From: FEN-1139 sp964396375
Lineage (GTDB): Bacteria; Myxococcota_A; Polyangia; Polyangiales; Polyangiaceae
Direction of reading: 5' to 3'
Assembly: GCA_964396375.1 (NCBI GenBank)
Contig: CAYNEY010000016.1
Span: 1 to 64,000, forward strand
Length of the DNA: 64,000 nt
The notes under the pieces are model-generated. The model did no database searches. It saw nothing but the letters and a program-made list of their open reading frames with translations, and had not been told where the DNA came from. The translations under genes and the position numbers were made by a program. Of this stretch, positions 45,251 through 53,341 are shown piece after piece (position 1 is the first letter of the stretch; each line of letters opens with the position of its first letter).

Positions 45251-46337
45251 CGCCAACCTACCTCCCATTGGAGGCTCAGATTTGCACCTGGCGGCTCACT
45301 TGTTTCAGCCGGAGCGACTGAAGCTGGCCCGCGAACTTCGCGGTTACACGAAGGCGGAGCTAGCCGCTCTGGTCGGGAAGTCACCAGCCGCTATCAGCCA
45401 GTTCGAGGGAACGGGGAGAGTTGCGTGTAGACCAGAGCCAGGCACGCTAGCGACTATCGCCCTAGCACTCGGGTTGCCGCTGGCCTTCTTCTCACGTCCA
45501 GCATCGCAATACCTCCTTGAGTTGGAGCAGTGCCATTTTCGGAGCCTCCGATCTGCAAGTCAGCGCGACCGCCGGAAGCTTGTTGCGCAGGGGGCAATTC
45601 TCAGCGAGCTTGCGCGACACCTTGAGGAGCACGTGGAGCTTCCGGTCGAGCGAGTGTCGTCTCTGGCTCGGACCGTACGCGATCCAGAAGAGATCGAAAG
45701 GGCAGCCGCGGACGTCAGACGGGCTTTGGGCTTGGGTCTTGGACCAATCCCCAACGTGGTTCGTCTCCTTGAAACGGCTGGAGTGCTCGTCGTCGAAATT
45801 GGCGACGGTTCGGCAGAAGTCGACGCATTTTCTGCGTGGAGCGATGGGCGTCCGATAGTCTATCTTGTTCAGGAGAAGGGTTCTGCCAGTCGGTCCCGAT
45901 TCGACGCCGCGCACGAGCTTGGACATCTCGTGATGCACACGGACGTCTCCGCGGGCGATCCCGAACTGGAGAGACAGGCGAATCGGTTCGCGAGTGCGTT
46001 TCTCTTGCCGCGGGAGACATTTCTTCGAGAGTGTCCCCGTTGGTTGAACTGGGATCACTTCTACGAGTTGAAACGCCGCTGGAAAGTCTCCGTGCAGGGT
46101 CTACTGCGTCGCGCATACGATTTGAACGTGCTCTCCGAGGCAAGCTATCGTCGCGCTTTCGTCCACCTCAACAAGATCGGGGAACGTCGTCACGAGCGCG
46201 ATGAGCCTGAGCACGAGCACCCTACGCTTCTGCAACGAGCACTGAGTGAACTGGCGCCCGACTTCTCGGTCGAAGACATTGCCTTCCATGTGAGCCTGTC
46301 GGCGAAGGATATCAGGTATCTTCTGCGGCTGCCGTAG
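45243..46337 (+). CDS. XRE-family regulator fused to ImmA/IrrE metalloprotease
   Basis: 364 aa. N-terminal helix-turn-helix (about 22-75: KLARELRGYTKAELAALVG, SPAAISQFE) and C-terminal ImmA/IrrE zinc protease with H224-E225-L-G-H228 in FDAAHELGHLVMH, followed by the ANRFASAFLLPRETF helix. Such proteins sense a stress or phage signal and cleave a repressor or antitoxin. It is coupled to the 44600 gene and converges on the sigma-factor operon with a 7-base gap. Confidence 0.88.
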   Translation: MNSANLPPIGGSDLHLAAHLFQPERLKLARELRGYTKAELAALVGKSPAAISQFEGTGRVACRPEPGTLATIALALGLPLAFFSRPASQYLLELEQCHFRSLRSASQRDRRKLVAQGAILSELARHLEEHVELPVERVSSLARTVRDPEEIERAAADVRRALGLGLGPIPNVVRLLETAGVLVVEIGDGSAEVDAFSAWSDGRPIVYLVQEKGSASRSRFDAAHELGHLVMHTDVSAGDPELERQANRFASAFLLPRETFLRECPRWLNWDHFYELKRRWKVSVQGLLRRAYDLNVLSEASYRRAFVHLNKIGERRHERDEPEHEHPTLLQRALSELAPDFSVEDIAFHVSLSAKDIRYLLRLP

Positions 46338-46344
46338 GCCGGTG

Positions 46345-49300
46345 CTAGCGGTCTGCAGTAGTGGCGTCCAACGCACGTTGCGCGTCGATTCCTCCAGCAC
46401 ATGTTGCCGGGCCGAGCGGAACGCTCCGATCCAGCACCCACCCTCCCCGGAAGGGGAACATCTGAAGAGAAGATGGCCGAACGAGGTTGAGCCGCCTTGC
46501 CAGGTGCGTAGCATCAAAAGCCTTGATGCTGGACGCCTGGGTGAGAAAGTGTGAGAGGGCACGGTGTTCGCAATGACTTGCCAGAAAGACGGCAACAGTG
46601 GTGAACACGTCGTTGGCATCGACAGAGTACTCAACACCATCTCCGAATCCGAGTGAGTGTAGCTCGTCATCGAACTCAAGCACGCCGAAAGAATCCTCCA
46701 TTATCGCGCCTAAGTTCGACATGCTCCCCTTGTAGTGAAGTGGAACGTCCAGAACCGCGACAAGAAAACGAGTGAGTAGATGGTTCGGCCTCTGACTAAG
46801 CACACGCTCGAATGAGTCACGAGCAGCCATGACGTTTCCCTCAGAGAAGAGTTCGTGTCGGCCTTGCTCGAAATCGGCCACAGCCCATGCGCCCGCGGCG
46901 CGTAGTTCATCCCTGAGTTCTGCCGCCCTGGTAGATGTTGCCAGGTTCTGTGATTCGAGCATCTCAGCGTAGAGTACCGAGAAGTGGAGAAGCTCGGCCC
47001 GACGACGTCCAGTAACCGAGTAGGAGGCTTGGACCAACTGTGTGAGGGCAGCCAACGGCGACCCCATAGTGTGTTCGAGTGCAGCGGACGACAGTATGCA
47101 CTCGGTCGCACTGACGTCGTCCGGACATGAATTGGTGACCAGCCTCCTCAGACCGTTGAGCACAACATCGGGCGCCTCGAGCTGTCGCACCAGAGTGGCT
47201 AGCTCCGGCCGTTCGGACACGTCACGGTCATCCCGGACGAGTTCGGTCACTGCCACTTCTGCCAACTCCGCCTGCGTAAGTGCCGTAAGCATTCGAGTCC
47301 GTGAAGTGATTGGAGAATCGGCCCGATCAATGTCTTTCGGCGAAGTGGCGATGGGAAGGAACTGAGCGCGTGCGCTGGCGGGGCCATCGAGCACTGCGTA
47401 GACAAGGTCAAGTGGCAAGGCGTCGACAGTCCCGTCTGTCGCGAACATTCTAGCTAGCTGCAAGCGAACGGCGAGAAGCATAGCGAGAGCATGCTCAATG
47501 TCGAGAAACGATCCTTCTGGCGCCGAACCGGACCACATGTCAATGGAGGAAGTGGAGCCGAAGGTTCCGAATTCGCCACGTTGCGAATAATCCAAAACTA
47601 CCGATTCCGGGACATCGGCTAGTCCCTTAGCGAAATGGCGAAAGCGGTGACCTCGTGACTCACCAGTGATCACGTTCAGATGAGGAAAGAGACGCTCGCA
47701 AAGCAAGATGCTCGTGTCGTGCCTGCAACCAACGAAGAATGGATGATAGAGGTAATGTGAAACCTTGTGATGAGAGTCCGGCACAATCAGGGCGGGATTG
47801 ATGCGAAACCGAATGTCGCGCAGAGTGTAGACCTTGCGCCCATCACCGGGTGCAGTTCGTAGCTCGGCGCGAGACGAAATGGCAAGAAGGGTATCCGGTT
47901 GCATGGCGTCATCCATCGAGAATGACGTCTCCACAGCCTGCGGTGTGGATACTTCCACGTCGGGAATCGTGATTGTTGAGGTGGGGCCGGATTCTCGGTC
48001 CGCCTCATGTAGCTCTGCGACGCGTGACAGTAGCATTCCCTTGAGAACGTCCGTTGCCACCTTCCCATCCGTTCCGGAGTCGTAGGGGGTAAGGTGAAGA
48101 AGGACGCGAACTCGGGATGCGTGCGGTTCACGTGCCGTTTGAGGAACCCACTTCGTCGACGCAGCCACGCCAGGCGATTCGTTGTCTGACGCGGAGTGAC
48201 TAGTGACCAGAGCTACGATGGAGAGCATCAGCGCGGTTGGGAGAATGAACGAAAGCACCACGACGAATCGGTAGCGGGGCGTCGTGTGTCGGCGTACCGA
48301 AGTAACGCTTGGACCAAACGCTTTCCCCTGTGTTTTCGCCCGGAACCAATTGTCCTTGCGGGACGCAATGTTCGACCTGCACCATTCTGTCGCGGTTGAC
48401 CACGTTGACAGCGCAACCAGGCGGCCGGTTTGAATTAGGTCAGCAAAAACGTTCTCTTCAGTTGGTGGAATGGCGGCGAGCAGTCGATACCCTTCGCGTG
48501 CCGCGGCTTCAGCCTTGTTACGAACGCGTTTGGGGTCTACGGAATCAGATGTCTCATCATCACGAAATGACCCGGTTGCGGCCCAATCGTCAGGCCAGCG
48601 CCATCCCTCGCGAGCGAATAACATGGCGAGGTGGAGAGCAAACTCGAACGAGCGATCTTCGAACTCCATCTCACGGTTTACGACGGATGGCATGTCGACG
48701 AAGAGTACGAGCCAATATTCCTTGCCCGCGACACGAGGCGGAGAGAAGTGTCTCGGAGTCGAGCCACCGACAAAGACCCTTCCCGAGTTGGCCGGGCGAA
48801 ATGAGGTTGTCTGTCGAACTGCGTCTAGCGTGCCATTCATCTCGTCGAGCGGAACTGCTATCAGCTCCGTCACGAAGGCCGAGTCGTCATCCACCAGCAG
48901 GAATGGTACTACTGTGTACCGAGGAGACCTTCGTAGGAGGTCGCATTCGGCAACCGTTGTCATGTCTGTCTGGCACCCTCGATCAAGTAGCAATTTGCGT
49001 CGTGATCTACGTACAGCGTTTATTATCGCACTAATGACAGATAGGCCGGGTGGCGTGAGCTTATCACGATACGCCCTCATGAAACGATATTGCTCAAGAA
49101 ACTCAAGCCCTGCCGTGAGTTGAGGATTCAGAGCGGAGCGATCACTGGCAGTGATCGCCAGAAGGGATCTCCAAACTGCGCGTTCGACGCACCGAAGCTC
49201 CTTGCCCGTGGCACCACCATCATGGAACAGTGTGCTACCGAGAGCATTCGCAGCATCAGCAAGTGGTCCGAAGTGCTCAGGCTCGCGCGCAAGACAGCGC

Positions 49301-49362
49301 TCCACTAGCCTTTCTATGTCTCGACCCTGCCGACTCTCTGACATTCGCGAAGTCTCTATCAC
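46345..49362 (-). CDS. large single-pass membrane protein, last gene of sigma-factor operon
   Basis: 1005 aa. The N-terminal ~360 residues look cytoplasmic; one clear membrane segment lies at about 365-389 (FVVVLSFILPTALMLSIVAL); the C-terminal ~610 residues would face the periplasm. The N-terminal part has mixed alpha/beta with WLVLFVDMPS; the C-terminal part includes a TPR-like helical tail (ARDSFERVLSQRPNHLLTRF). No kinase, TIR or protease motif is recognisable. The start overlaps the previous gene's stop by ATGA. The layout suggests a sensor or secreted-effector anchor, but I do not assign a function. Confidence 0.6.
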   Translation of the reverse strand: MIETSRMSESRQGRDIERLVERCLAREPEHFGPLADAANALGSTLFHDGGATGKELRCVERAVWRSLLAITASDRSALNPQLTAGLEFLEQYRFMRAYRDKLTPPGLSVISAIINAVRRSRRKLLLDRGCQTDMTTVAECDLLRRSPRYTVVPFLLVDDDSAFVTELIAVPLDEMNGTLDAVRQTTSFRPANSGRVFVGGSTPRHFSPPRVAGKEYWLVLFVDMPSVVNREMEFEDRSFEFALHLAMLFAREGWRWPDDWAATGSFRDDETSDSVDPKRVRNKAEAAAREGYRLLAAIPPTEENVFADLIQTGRLVALSTWSTATEWCRSNIASRKDNWFRAKTQGKAFGPSVTSVRRHTTPRYRFVVVLSFILPTALMLSIVALVTSHSASDNESPGVAASTKWVPQTAREPHASRVRVLLHLTPYDSGTDGKVATDVLKGMLLSRVAELHEADRESGPTSTITIPDVEVSTPQAVETSFSMDDAMQPDTLLAISSRAELRTAPGDGRKVYTLRDIRFRINPALIVPDSHHKVSHYLYHPFFVGCRHDTSILLCERLFPHLNVITGESRGHRFRHFAKGLADVPESVVLDYSQRGEFGTFGSTSSIDMWSGSAPEGSFLDIEHALAMLLAVRLQLARMFATDGTVDALPLDLVYAVLDGPASARAQFLPIATSPKDIDRADSPITSRTRMLTALTQAELAEVAVTELVRDDRDVSERPELATLVRQLEAPDVVLNGLRRLVTNSCPDDVSATECILSSAALEHTMGSPLAALTQLVQASYSVTGRRRAELLHFSVLYAEMLESQNLATSTRAAELRDELRAAGAWAVADFEQGRHELFSEGNVMAARDSFERVLSQRPNHLLTRFLVAVLDVPLHYKGSMSNLGAIMEDSFGVLEFDDELHSLGFGDGVEYSVDANDVFTTVAVFLASHCEHRALSHFLTQASSIKAFDATHLARRLNLVRPSSLQMFPFRGGWVLDRSVPLGPATCAGGIDAQRALDATTADR

Positions 49363-49991
49363 CGAAGTACGGCCACGACCCGTGCATGTGACATCCCCGG
49401 GATCACCGCCCAGAGCGCACCAGCGTACATGCTACTATCCTTGCGGAGCAGAACGGAACCAGAGTAGCTAGCCGCATCGTCAACTGCCCACCAGTCGAGA
49501 TGTGGTGGGTCGTCTGCTAGTAAGGTCGTCGGATTGCACACACTGATGACAAGATCCGCCAGGCTCGCTCCCGCGCGGTCCATTTCGAGATCATTGGTAG
49601 AGGAGGTAAGAGTCTGTCCAGCGGCCAGACGAACATCGACGTCAGTAGTTGATCCTCTTGCCGGAGACCAGCCCACGGAAGTGGCTTGTTCGATCACGAA
49701 ATCGCGACTCGCTGTTAGTCGTGTGGCTGTTGACAGATGGTAGTCGTTGTGGTCACCGGGATCGTAGTGGATGATGTTGCGCCAGGCATCCGGAACGACA
49801 ACGCGAGCGAGTAGAGCGGTCAGGAGGTGCTGACAAAGCGGGCCACTGTGGCACAGCAATGCATCGATCGCGCACTGCGGATCCAGAGGCCCCAAGAACG
49901 AATCGTCTTCGCCAAGCGCGAGTCGTTGCGCTAGTTCACTCTGTTCAACGAGTTCCTTGACCAGTGCAACATCGAGATTAGGACGAGCCAT
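49359..49991 (-). CDS. hypothetical protein in sigma-factor operon
   Basis: 210 aa from ATG 49991, 4 bases after the preceding gene; an upstream ATG at 50042 would overlap it. The first ~100 residues are helical, the rest beta-rich (ADLVISVCNP, WWAVDDAASYSGSVLLRKD, GALWAVIPGM). No family recognised. Confidence 0.55.
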   Translation of the reverse strand: MARPNLDVALVKELVEQSELAQRLALGEDDSFLGPLDPQCAIDALLCHSGPLCQHLLTALLARVVVPDAWRNIIHYDPGDHNDYHLSTATRLTASRDFVIEQATSVGWSPARGSTTDVDVRLAAGQTLTSSTNDLEMDRAGASLADLVISVCNPTTLLADDPPHLDWWAVDDAASYSGSVLLRKDSSMYAGALWAVIPGMSHARVVAVLR

Positions 49992-49995
49992 CAGG

Positions 49996-50814
49996 TTACT
50001 CCGTGCGCCGGTGAGCAGCATAGCCAAGGTGAAATAGGACATCGTCTACGATCATGTCGAGCAACTGTGGGTGCAGTCGTTTTTCGTGCCCCGTGTGGGG
50101 GTCACGAAAGCGCTCGTCGGGTTTCCAAGCACCAAACGGGGAGAGGCAGTAGGTGCTGAAATGGTCGAGATAGCACCTCAGAACCTCCATCTTGCCGTCG
50201 GACGTGCCGTAGACGACGAAACCATCGGAGAATTCAAGCCTACTCAGACTAAGGGGAGGTCCGGTCTCATCGAAGGGTGAGACGATCTCGACATGCACGG
50301 CTGAGACTACCGACCAGTCGCGCCGGGCAGTTGGCGTAGTGATGCGAAGTCGATTAACAGTCTCGCTAGAAAGTACCACATGGGTCACGCACTTCTGGTA
50401 CTCAAGCACAGCCCCACGCCGTAACCGGTAGGGCGTTCTGGGGATATGAGTGGCGTCGCCGATATACTCAGAAAGGCGGGAGAGCACGGCCTGGTGCTCA
50501 ATGCACGGTGTGGCATCCAACACCGCGACAGAAGGCTCAACCATGCGCGGACAGTAGGAAAGTAGTTCACCGGTCTTGTCGAAATGTGGTAGATGAGGCG
50601 ACGATAGCACTCCGCCCCAATCCGGAGAAAGGTCCTTGGCCGTCTCGATCCTGCCTCCATGTGTAGCTCTTGCCACGACCACACTCTGAGGGGCCGACGC
50701 TACTTCATCAAGGCGAAGGAGTGGCACAGACTGGTGGCCATAGAGTCCGTCCTCCCGCGAGAGCGAGCTCCAATAGAGGTGTCCGGCGGGAGGGAACCGA
50801 TGACTGACTACCAT
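49996..50814 (-). CDS. hypothetical protein in sigma-factor operon
   Basis: 272 aa when started at ATG 50814 (MVVSHRFPPAGHLYWSS), placed just after the hairpin; the open frame reaches 51063 but the extra part overlaps another frame. Beta-rich, with PFGAWKPDERFRDPHTGHEK near the C-terminus. It precedes 49359 by 4 bases, indicating co-translation. No family recognised. Confidence 0.55.
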   Translation of the reverse strand: MVVSHRFPPAGHLYWSSLSREDGLYGHQSVPLLRLDEVASAPQSVVVARATHGGRIETAKDLSPDWGGVLSSPHLPHFDKTGELLSYCPRMVEPSVAVLDATPCIEHQAVLSRLSEYIGDATHIPRTPYRLRRGAVLEYQKCVTHVVLSSETVNRLRITTPTARRDWSVVSAVHVEIVSPFDETGPPLSLSRLEFSDGFVVYGTSDGKMEVLRCYLDHFSTYCLSPFGAWKPDERFRDPHTGHEKRLHPQLLDMIVDDVLFHLGYAAHRRTE

Positions 50815-50825
50815 AATGAGAACCG

Positions 50826-52091
50826 TTATAGGTGAACGGAACAGACCCACAGCCGATACGGTTGTGGGTCTGGGAATGTGGAGAAGACTAAAGGAAACGG
50901 CGGAGTATGGCGTTGAGAGGAGCATCCATTTCCAAGCGTCTTCTGCGTACTCGGCGAGGGTCTCGCGCTTCGATCCAGCTGAGAAGGAACTTCTGCAATT
51001 CTTCTTCGGAGCGAGGTATGGCCAGAGAAGTTCTTGTCGGTGCTGGAGTGGAAGGATCTGCATCCTGTTCTAGAAGGAACTCTTTCCAAACCATTCGGTC
51101 GCTGTAGTCTTTCATGACTGACTCCATGCGCCCGGGTGTTACAAGGTTCCGTGGGGCGCCGTGTGGACCCCTCGAGTCTCTCGAGCGGCTGGTCCGAATC
51201 GGCGCACCATGAACCCTTCCGTGAATAGTGGAGTGTAGTCCGCTCCAAATGTACTTCCAGAGTAACACGGACCAGCGAACTTGTCAATAGTATCGAATGG
51301 TTACACGTGTCACTCGACGCACATTGTCGCACATTGGAGCCAATTCCGTCCCCCTCCAGATCACCACCGTTTCGCGGTCCATCACGCGCACCAAGGATCT
51401 CCAGCATCTTCTTCTTGGCGCGGTGGAAGAGAAGGCGAGCGTTGGACTCCGTGACTCCAAGCTGAACAGCAAGTTCTGCGTAGGAGCACCCCGCGAACAG
51501 TCCACGCACGATGTGGAGGTAATTGGGCGCCAGCTCGGCGGCAAGAATATCGAGAAGGCGGCCGCGCTCGACGAGCAGCTCGGGGCTCACGTTGCAGATG
51601 GGCTCGACACAGCAGCCATCAGCCTGGTCATCATCCGAGTCCCCGGAGCCGGAGGCGAAGAGAAGCGTAGCCGGGCGCACGGTGTGGGACTTGGCGATGT
51701 AGCGGGCCGTTGTCTTCAGCCAGGCTCGAACGGCGTGCAATGAGGCCCGTAACCCCTTGGTAGGGTTGGAGGTGTTGCAGCGAATGGCCTCCCACATGGC
51801 TATTCGTACCTCCTGAACGAGGTCGGAGATGAATTGGTCGTCCTCACGGAGGGCGCGACGAACCGCTCCGACGCCCGCGAGCAGGTGGCGATGAGTTCCG
51901 TCGCTCCCGGCAGCAGCCCTCTCGGCTCGGTGGAGCGACACGCGGGAGAGGGCGGCGCGAACCGCCTTGATAGCCTCGCATTCGAAGTACGCCCACACCA
52001 CCTCGAAGTCCACGTCAGCGAGGAACGGATCTTCGACGGTTGCGGATGGGATGGGATTGAGACAGGAAGGAAGCGAACGAGATGAAGCCAT
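50826..52091 (-). CDS. sigma-70 family (ECF-like) RNA polymerase sigma factor
   Basis: Start ATG 52091 has GGAGG 9 bases upstream. Region 2 (DDQFISDLVQEVRIAMWEAI, about 90-125) and region 4 (AELAVQLGVTESNARLLFHRA, about 205-235) are clear. After about residue 250 the frame stays open for 170 more residues of Ser/Arg/Pro-rich sequence that overlaps the 50888 gene and runs through the hairpin; this tail is probably not native, so either a frameshift or chance lack of stops should be considered. It heads the 52.1-46.3 kb operon and would direct polymerase to one or more target promoters, perhaps its own. Confidence 0.7.
   Translation of the reverse strand: MASSRSLPSCLNPIPSATVEDPFLADVDFEVVWAYFECEAIKAVRAALSRVSLHRAERAAAGSDGTHRHLLAGVGAVRRALREDDQFISDLVQEVRIAMWEAIRCNTSNPTKGLRASLHAVRAWLKTTARYIAKSHTVRPATLLFASGSGDSDDDQADGCCVEPICNVSPELLVERGRLLDILAAELAPNYLHIVRGLFAGCSYAELAVQLGVTESNARLLFHRAKKKMLEILGARDGPRNGGDLEGDGIGSNVRQCASSDTCNHSILLTSSLVRVTLEVHLERTTLHYSRKGSWCADSDQPLERLEGSTRRPTEPCNTRAHGVSHERLQRPNGLERVPSRTGCRSFHSSTDKNFSGHTSLRRRIAEVPSQLDRSARPSPSTQKTLGNGCSSQRHTPPFPLVFSTFPDPQPYRLWVCSVHL
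50842..50872 (-). terminator. 10-bp perfect hairpin within the sigma-factor operon
   Basis: CAGACCCACA (50842-50851) pairs with TGTGGGTCTG (50863-50872). It lies between the small protein gene and the 49996 gene and is followed on the minus strand by TTCCGTT. It may attenuate transcription from the sigma-factor gene into the large genes. Confidence 0.5.
50888..51115 (-). CDS. small hypothetical protein after sigma factor
   Basis: 75 aa starting MKDYSDRMVWKEFLLEQD, with GGAG 6 bases before the ATG. Charged and helical (PRSEEELQKFLLSWIEAR, basic RRVRRRRLEMD), plausible as a small cytosolic regulator such as an anti-sigma partner. It overlaps the C-terminal extension of the sigma-factor frame in another phase, and its codons look more protein-like than that extension. 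Confidence 0.5.
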   Translation of the reverse strand: MKDYSDRMVWKEFLLEQDADPSTPAPTRTSLAIPRSEEELQKFLLSWIEARDPRRVRRRRLEMDAPLNAILRRFL

Positions 52092-52401
52092 ATTGGTTTT
52101 CCTCCGGCTAGGCATCTCGTTGAAGCGCTTGGTTGCGCGTGGGGTGCCGAAGGTCTGGCTATCTCAGCTCGAACTTCTTTCTCGCAAGGTACCATGCTTC
52201 CCCGCCCAAGGTCGTTTCTCCCCAAGAGAAGAAAACCGACGAGAGACTACCGAGACGACGAGGCGATGTACAGTGGCGCTGTAAGAGATGGAAATCATTA
52301 GTCACTGGGGCGACGTGTCTGTGGGACCCATGGGGGAGTATTGGGAAACGGTCAGGGGGCCGTCGCCGGGCGACGATGCCTCGTACGGCCGAGAGTGTTC
52401 G
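52092..52401. other. divergent promoter region of sigma factor and ubiquitin-like operon
   Basis: About 310 bp between the minus-strand sigma-factor gene and the plus-strand E2 gene. If the E2 protein starts at the alternative ATG 52288 the region shrinks to about 200 bp. Promoters for both operons must lie here; I see no clear consensus. Confidence 0.4.
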
Positions 52402-52860
52402 ATGGTGCCGCGCGCCAAGGTCAATCGTTCTCGCATCGTGAAACGGTGGAGTGGCTCCGGCGATGGGAGAGAGGTGACCACTTGGTACCAACGCGATCCC
52501 CGCCGTCTCGAGAAGGAAGTCGAGCTGATGAGTCAGTTCACGCACGCAGCGCTCCGTCAGACCTGCTCGGGGCTGGTCTGGGTTGAGGGGCTCCAATCGC
52601 TGGCAGGGCGCCGATACGAGCTCGCGATTGCATACCCCGAACGCTTTCCATTCGAGCGTCCCAAAGCATTCGTCATGACCCCATCGGTGACGGGTGCGCC
52701 TCATCGTCTCGTCGATGGCTCGCTCTGTCTGTTCCCCGATCCTCTCGCGACGGACATCAGATGTACCGCGATGGTGGTGCGTAACCGCGCCGTGGCCTGG
52801 TTTCTTGCGTACGAGATCTGGCTTCGAAATGGCCACAGGTGGTGCGCGCCCGAACACTGA
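52402..52860 (+). CDS. ubiquitin-conjugating E2-like protein
   Basis: 152 aa (190 from the alternative ATG at 52288). The E2 fold is readable: helix 1 (RRLEKEVELMSQFTHAAL), strands with YELAIAYPERFPFERPKAFV, then HRLVDGSLCLFPD with candidate catalytic Cys109, and a C-terminal helix (RNRAVAWFLAYEIW). The H...DG-x-LCLF box is characteristic of bacterial E2 families in Bil, CBASS-like and mobile-element loci. It would accept an activated protein modifier from the E1 encoded downstream. First gene of the operon. Confidence 0.82.
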   Translation: MVPRAKVNRSRIVKRWSGSGDGREVTTWYQRDPRRLEKEVELMSQFTHAALRQTCSGLVWVEGLQSLAGRRYELAIAYPERFPFERPKAFVMTPSVTGAPHRLVDGSLCLFPDPLATDIRCTAMVVRNRAVAWFLAYEIWLRNGHRWCAPEH

Positions 52861-52881
52861 AACGAACGCCTCGTGTTTTGC

Positions 52882-53130
52882 ATGAAGACGAGTATGGAAG
52901 ACTCGTCATCCAGACGGACGTCGTCGGGAGTCTCGGGCGGAGAAGTCGTCGGGGGACTCGTTCTCGGGTTCCTCGCGCTTCTGTTCGTCAGGGCCATGTG
53001 TGGAGCGGGCTCTGCGTCGTCCACTGGGAGCACGCCTGCTGTCCCGACGCCGCCACCTGCGCGTCGCCCCGAGATTGGACGACGCATTCGGTGTCTTCCA
53101 GGCATGAACAAGTACGGCGAGCTCGAATGA
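52882..53130 (+). CDS. small membrane protein
   Basis: 82 aa (78 from ATG 52894). Ser/Arg-rich N-terminus, one membrane helix (VVGGLVLGFLALLFVRAMCG, about 22-41), then a Pro-rich cytosolic or periplasmic tail. Position 21 bases after the E2 gene and 31 before the next suggests operon membership. Function unknown; it could anchor the conjugation machinery or the element's transfer apparatus. Confidence 0.5.
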   Translation: MKTSMEDSSSRRTSSGVSGGEVVGGLVLGFLALLFVRAMCGAGSASSTGSTPAVPTPPPARRPEIGRRIRCLPGMNKYGELE

Positions 53131-53161
53131 AGCTCGCCATGCGAAGAAAGGAATGCACAAA

Positions 53162-53341
53162 ATGGATCTGAACAAACTGATGTCGGATATGCGCAACTCT
53201 CGTGAGGTCTTCATCACCCAAGGAGGGGAAGTCGAGACTCCGGAAGAAGCCGAGGCCAACCTGGCTGAGGAGGAGCGAGAGCATGGTGCTCCGCAGCCGC
53301 GGCTTGCCCTCAAACCGCACCCCTTCGGGAGATGTGGATGA
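53162..53341 (+). CDS. small acidic protein with C-terminal Gly (candidate modifier or substrate)
   Basis: 59 aa from ATG 53162 (AAGGAA upstream); an ATG at 53153 adds three residues. Acidic centre TPEEAEANLAEEEREHG, basic C-terminus ending HPFGRCG. Its stop overlaps the JAB gene start. Protein modifiers handled by E1/E2/JAB sets normally end in Gly and are often trimmed by the JAB enzyme, and this is the only Gly-ending small protein in the operon. However, I see no beta-grasp pattern, so it may equally be a substrate or an unrelated accessory. Confidence 0.5.
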   Translation: MDLNKLMSDMRNSREVFITQGGEVETPEEAEANLAEEEREHGAPQPRLALKPHPFGRCG

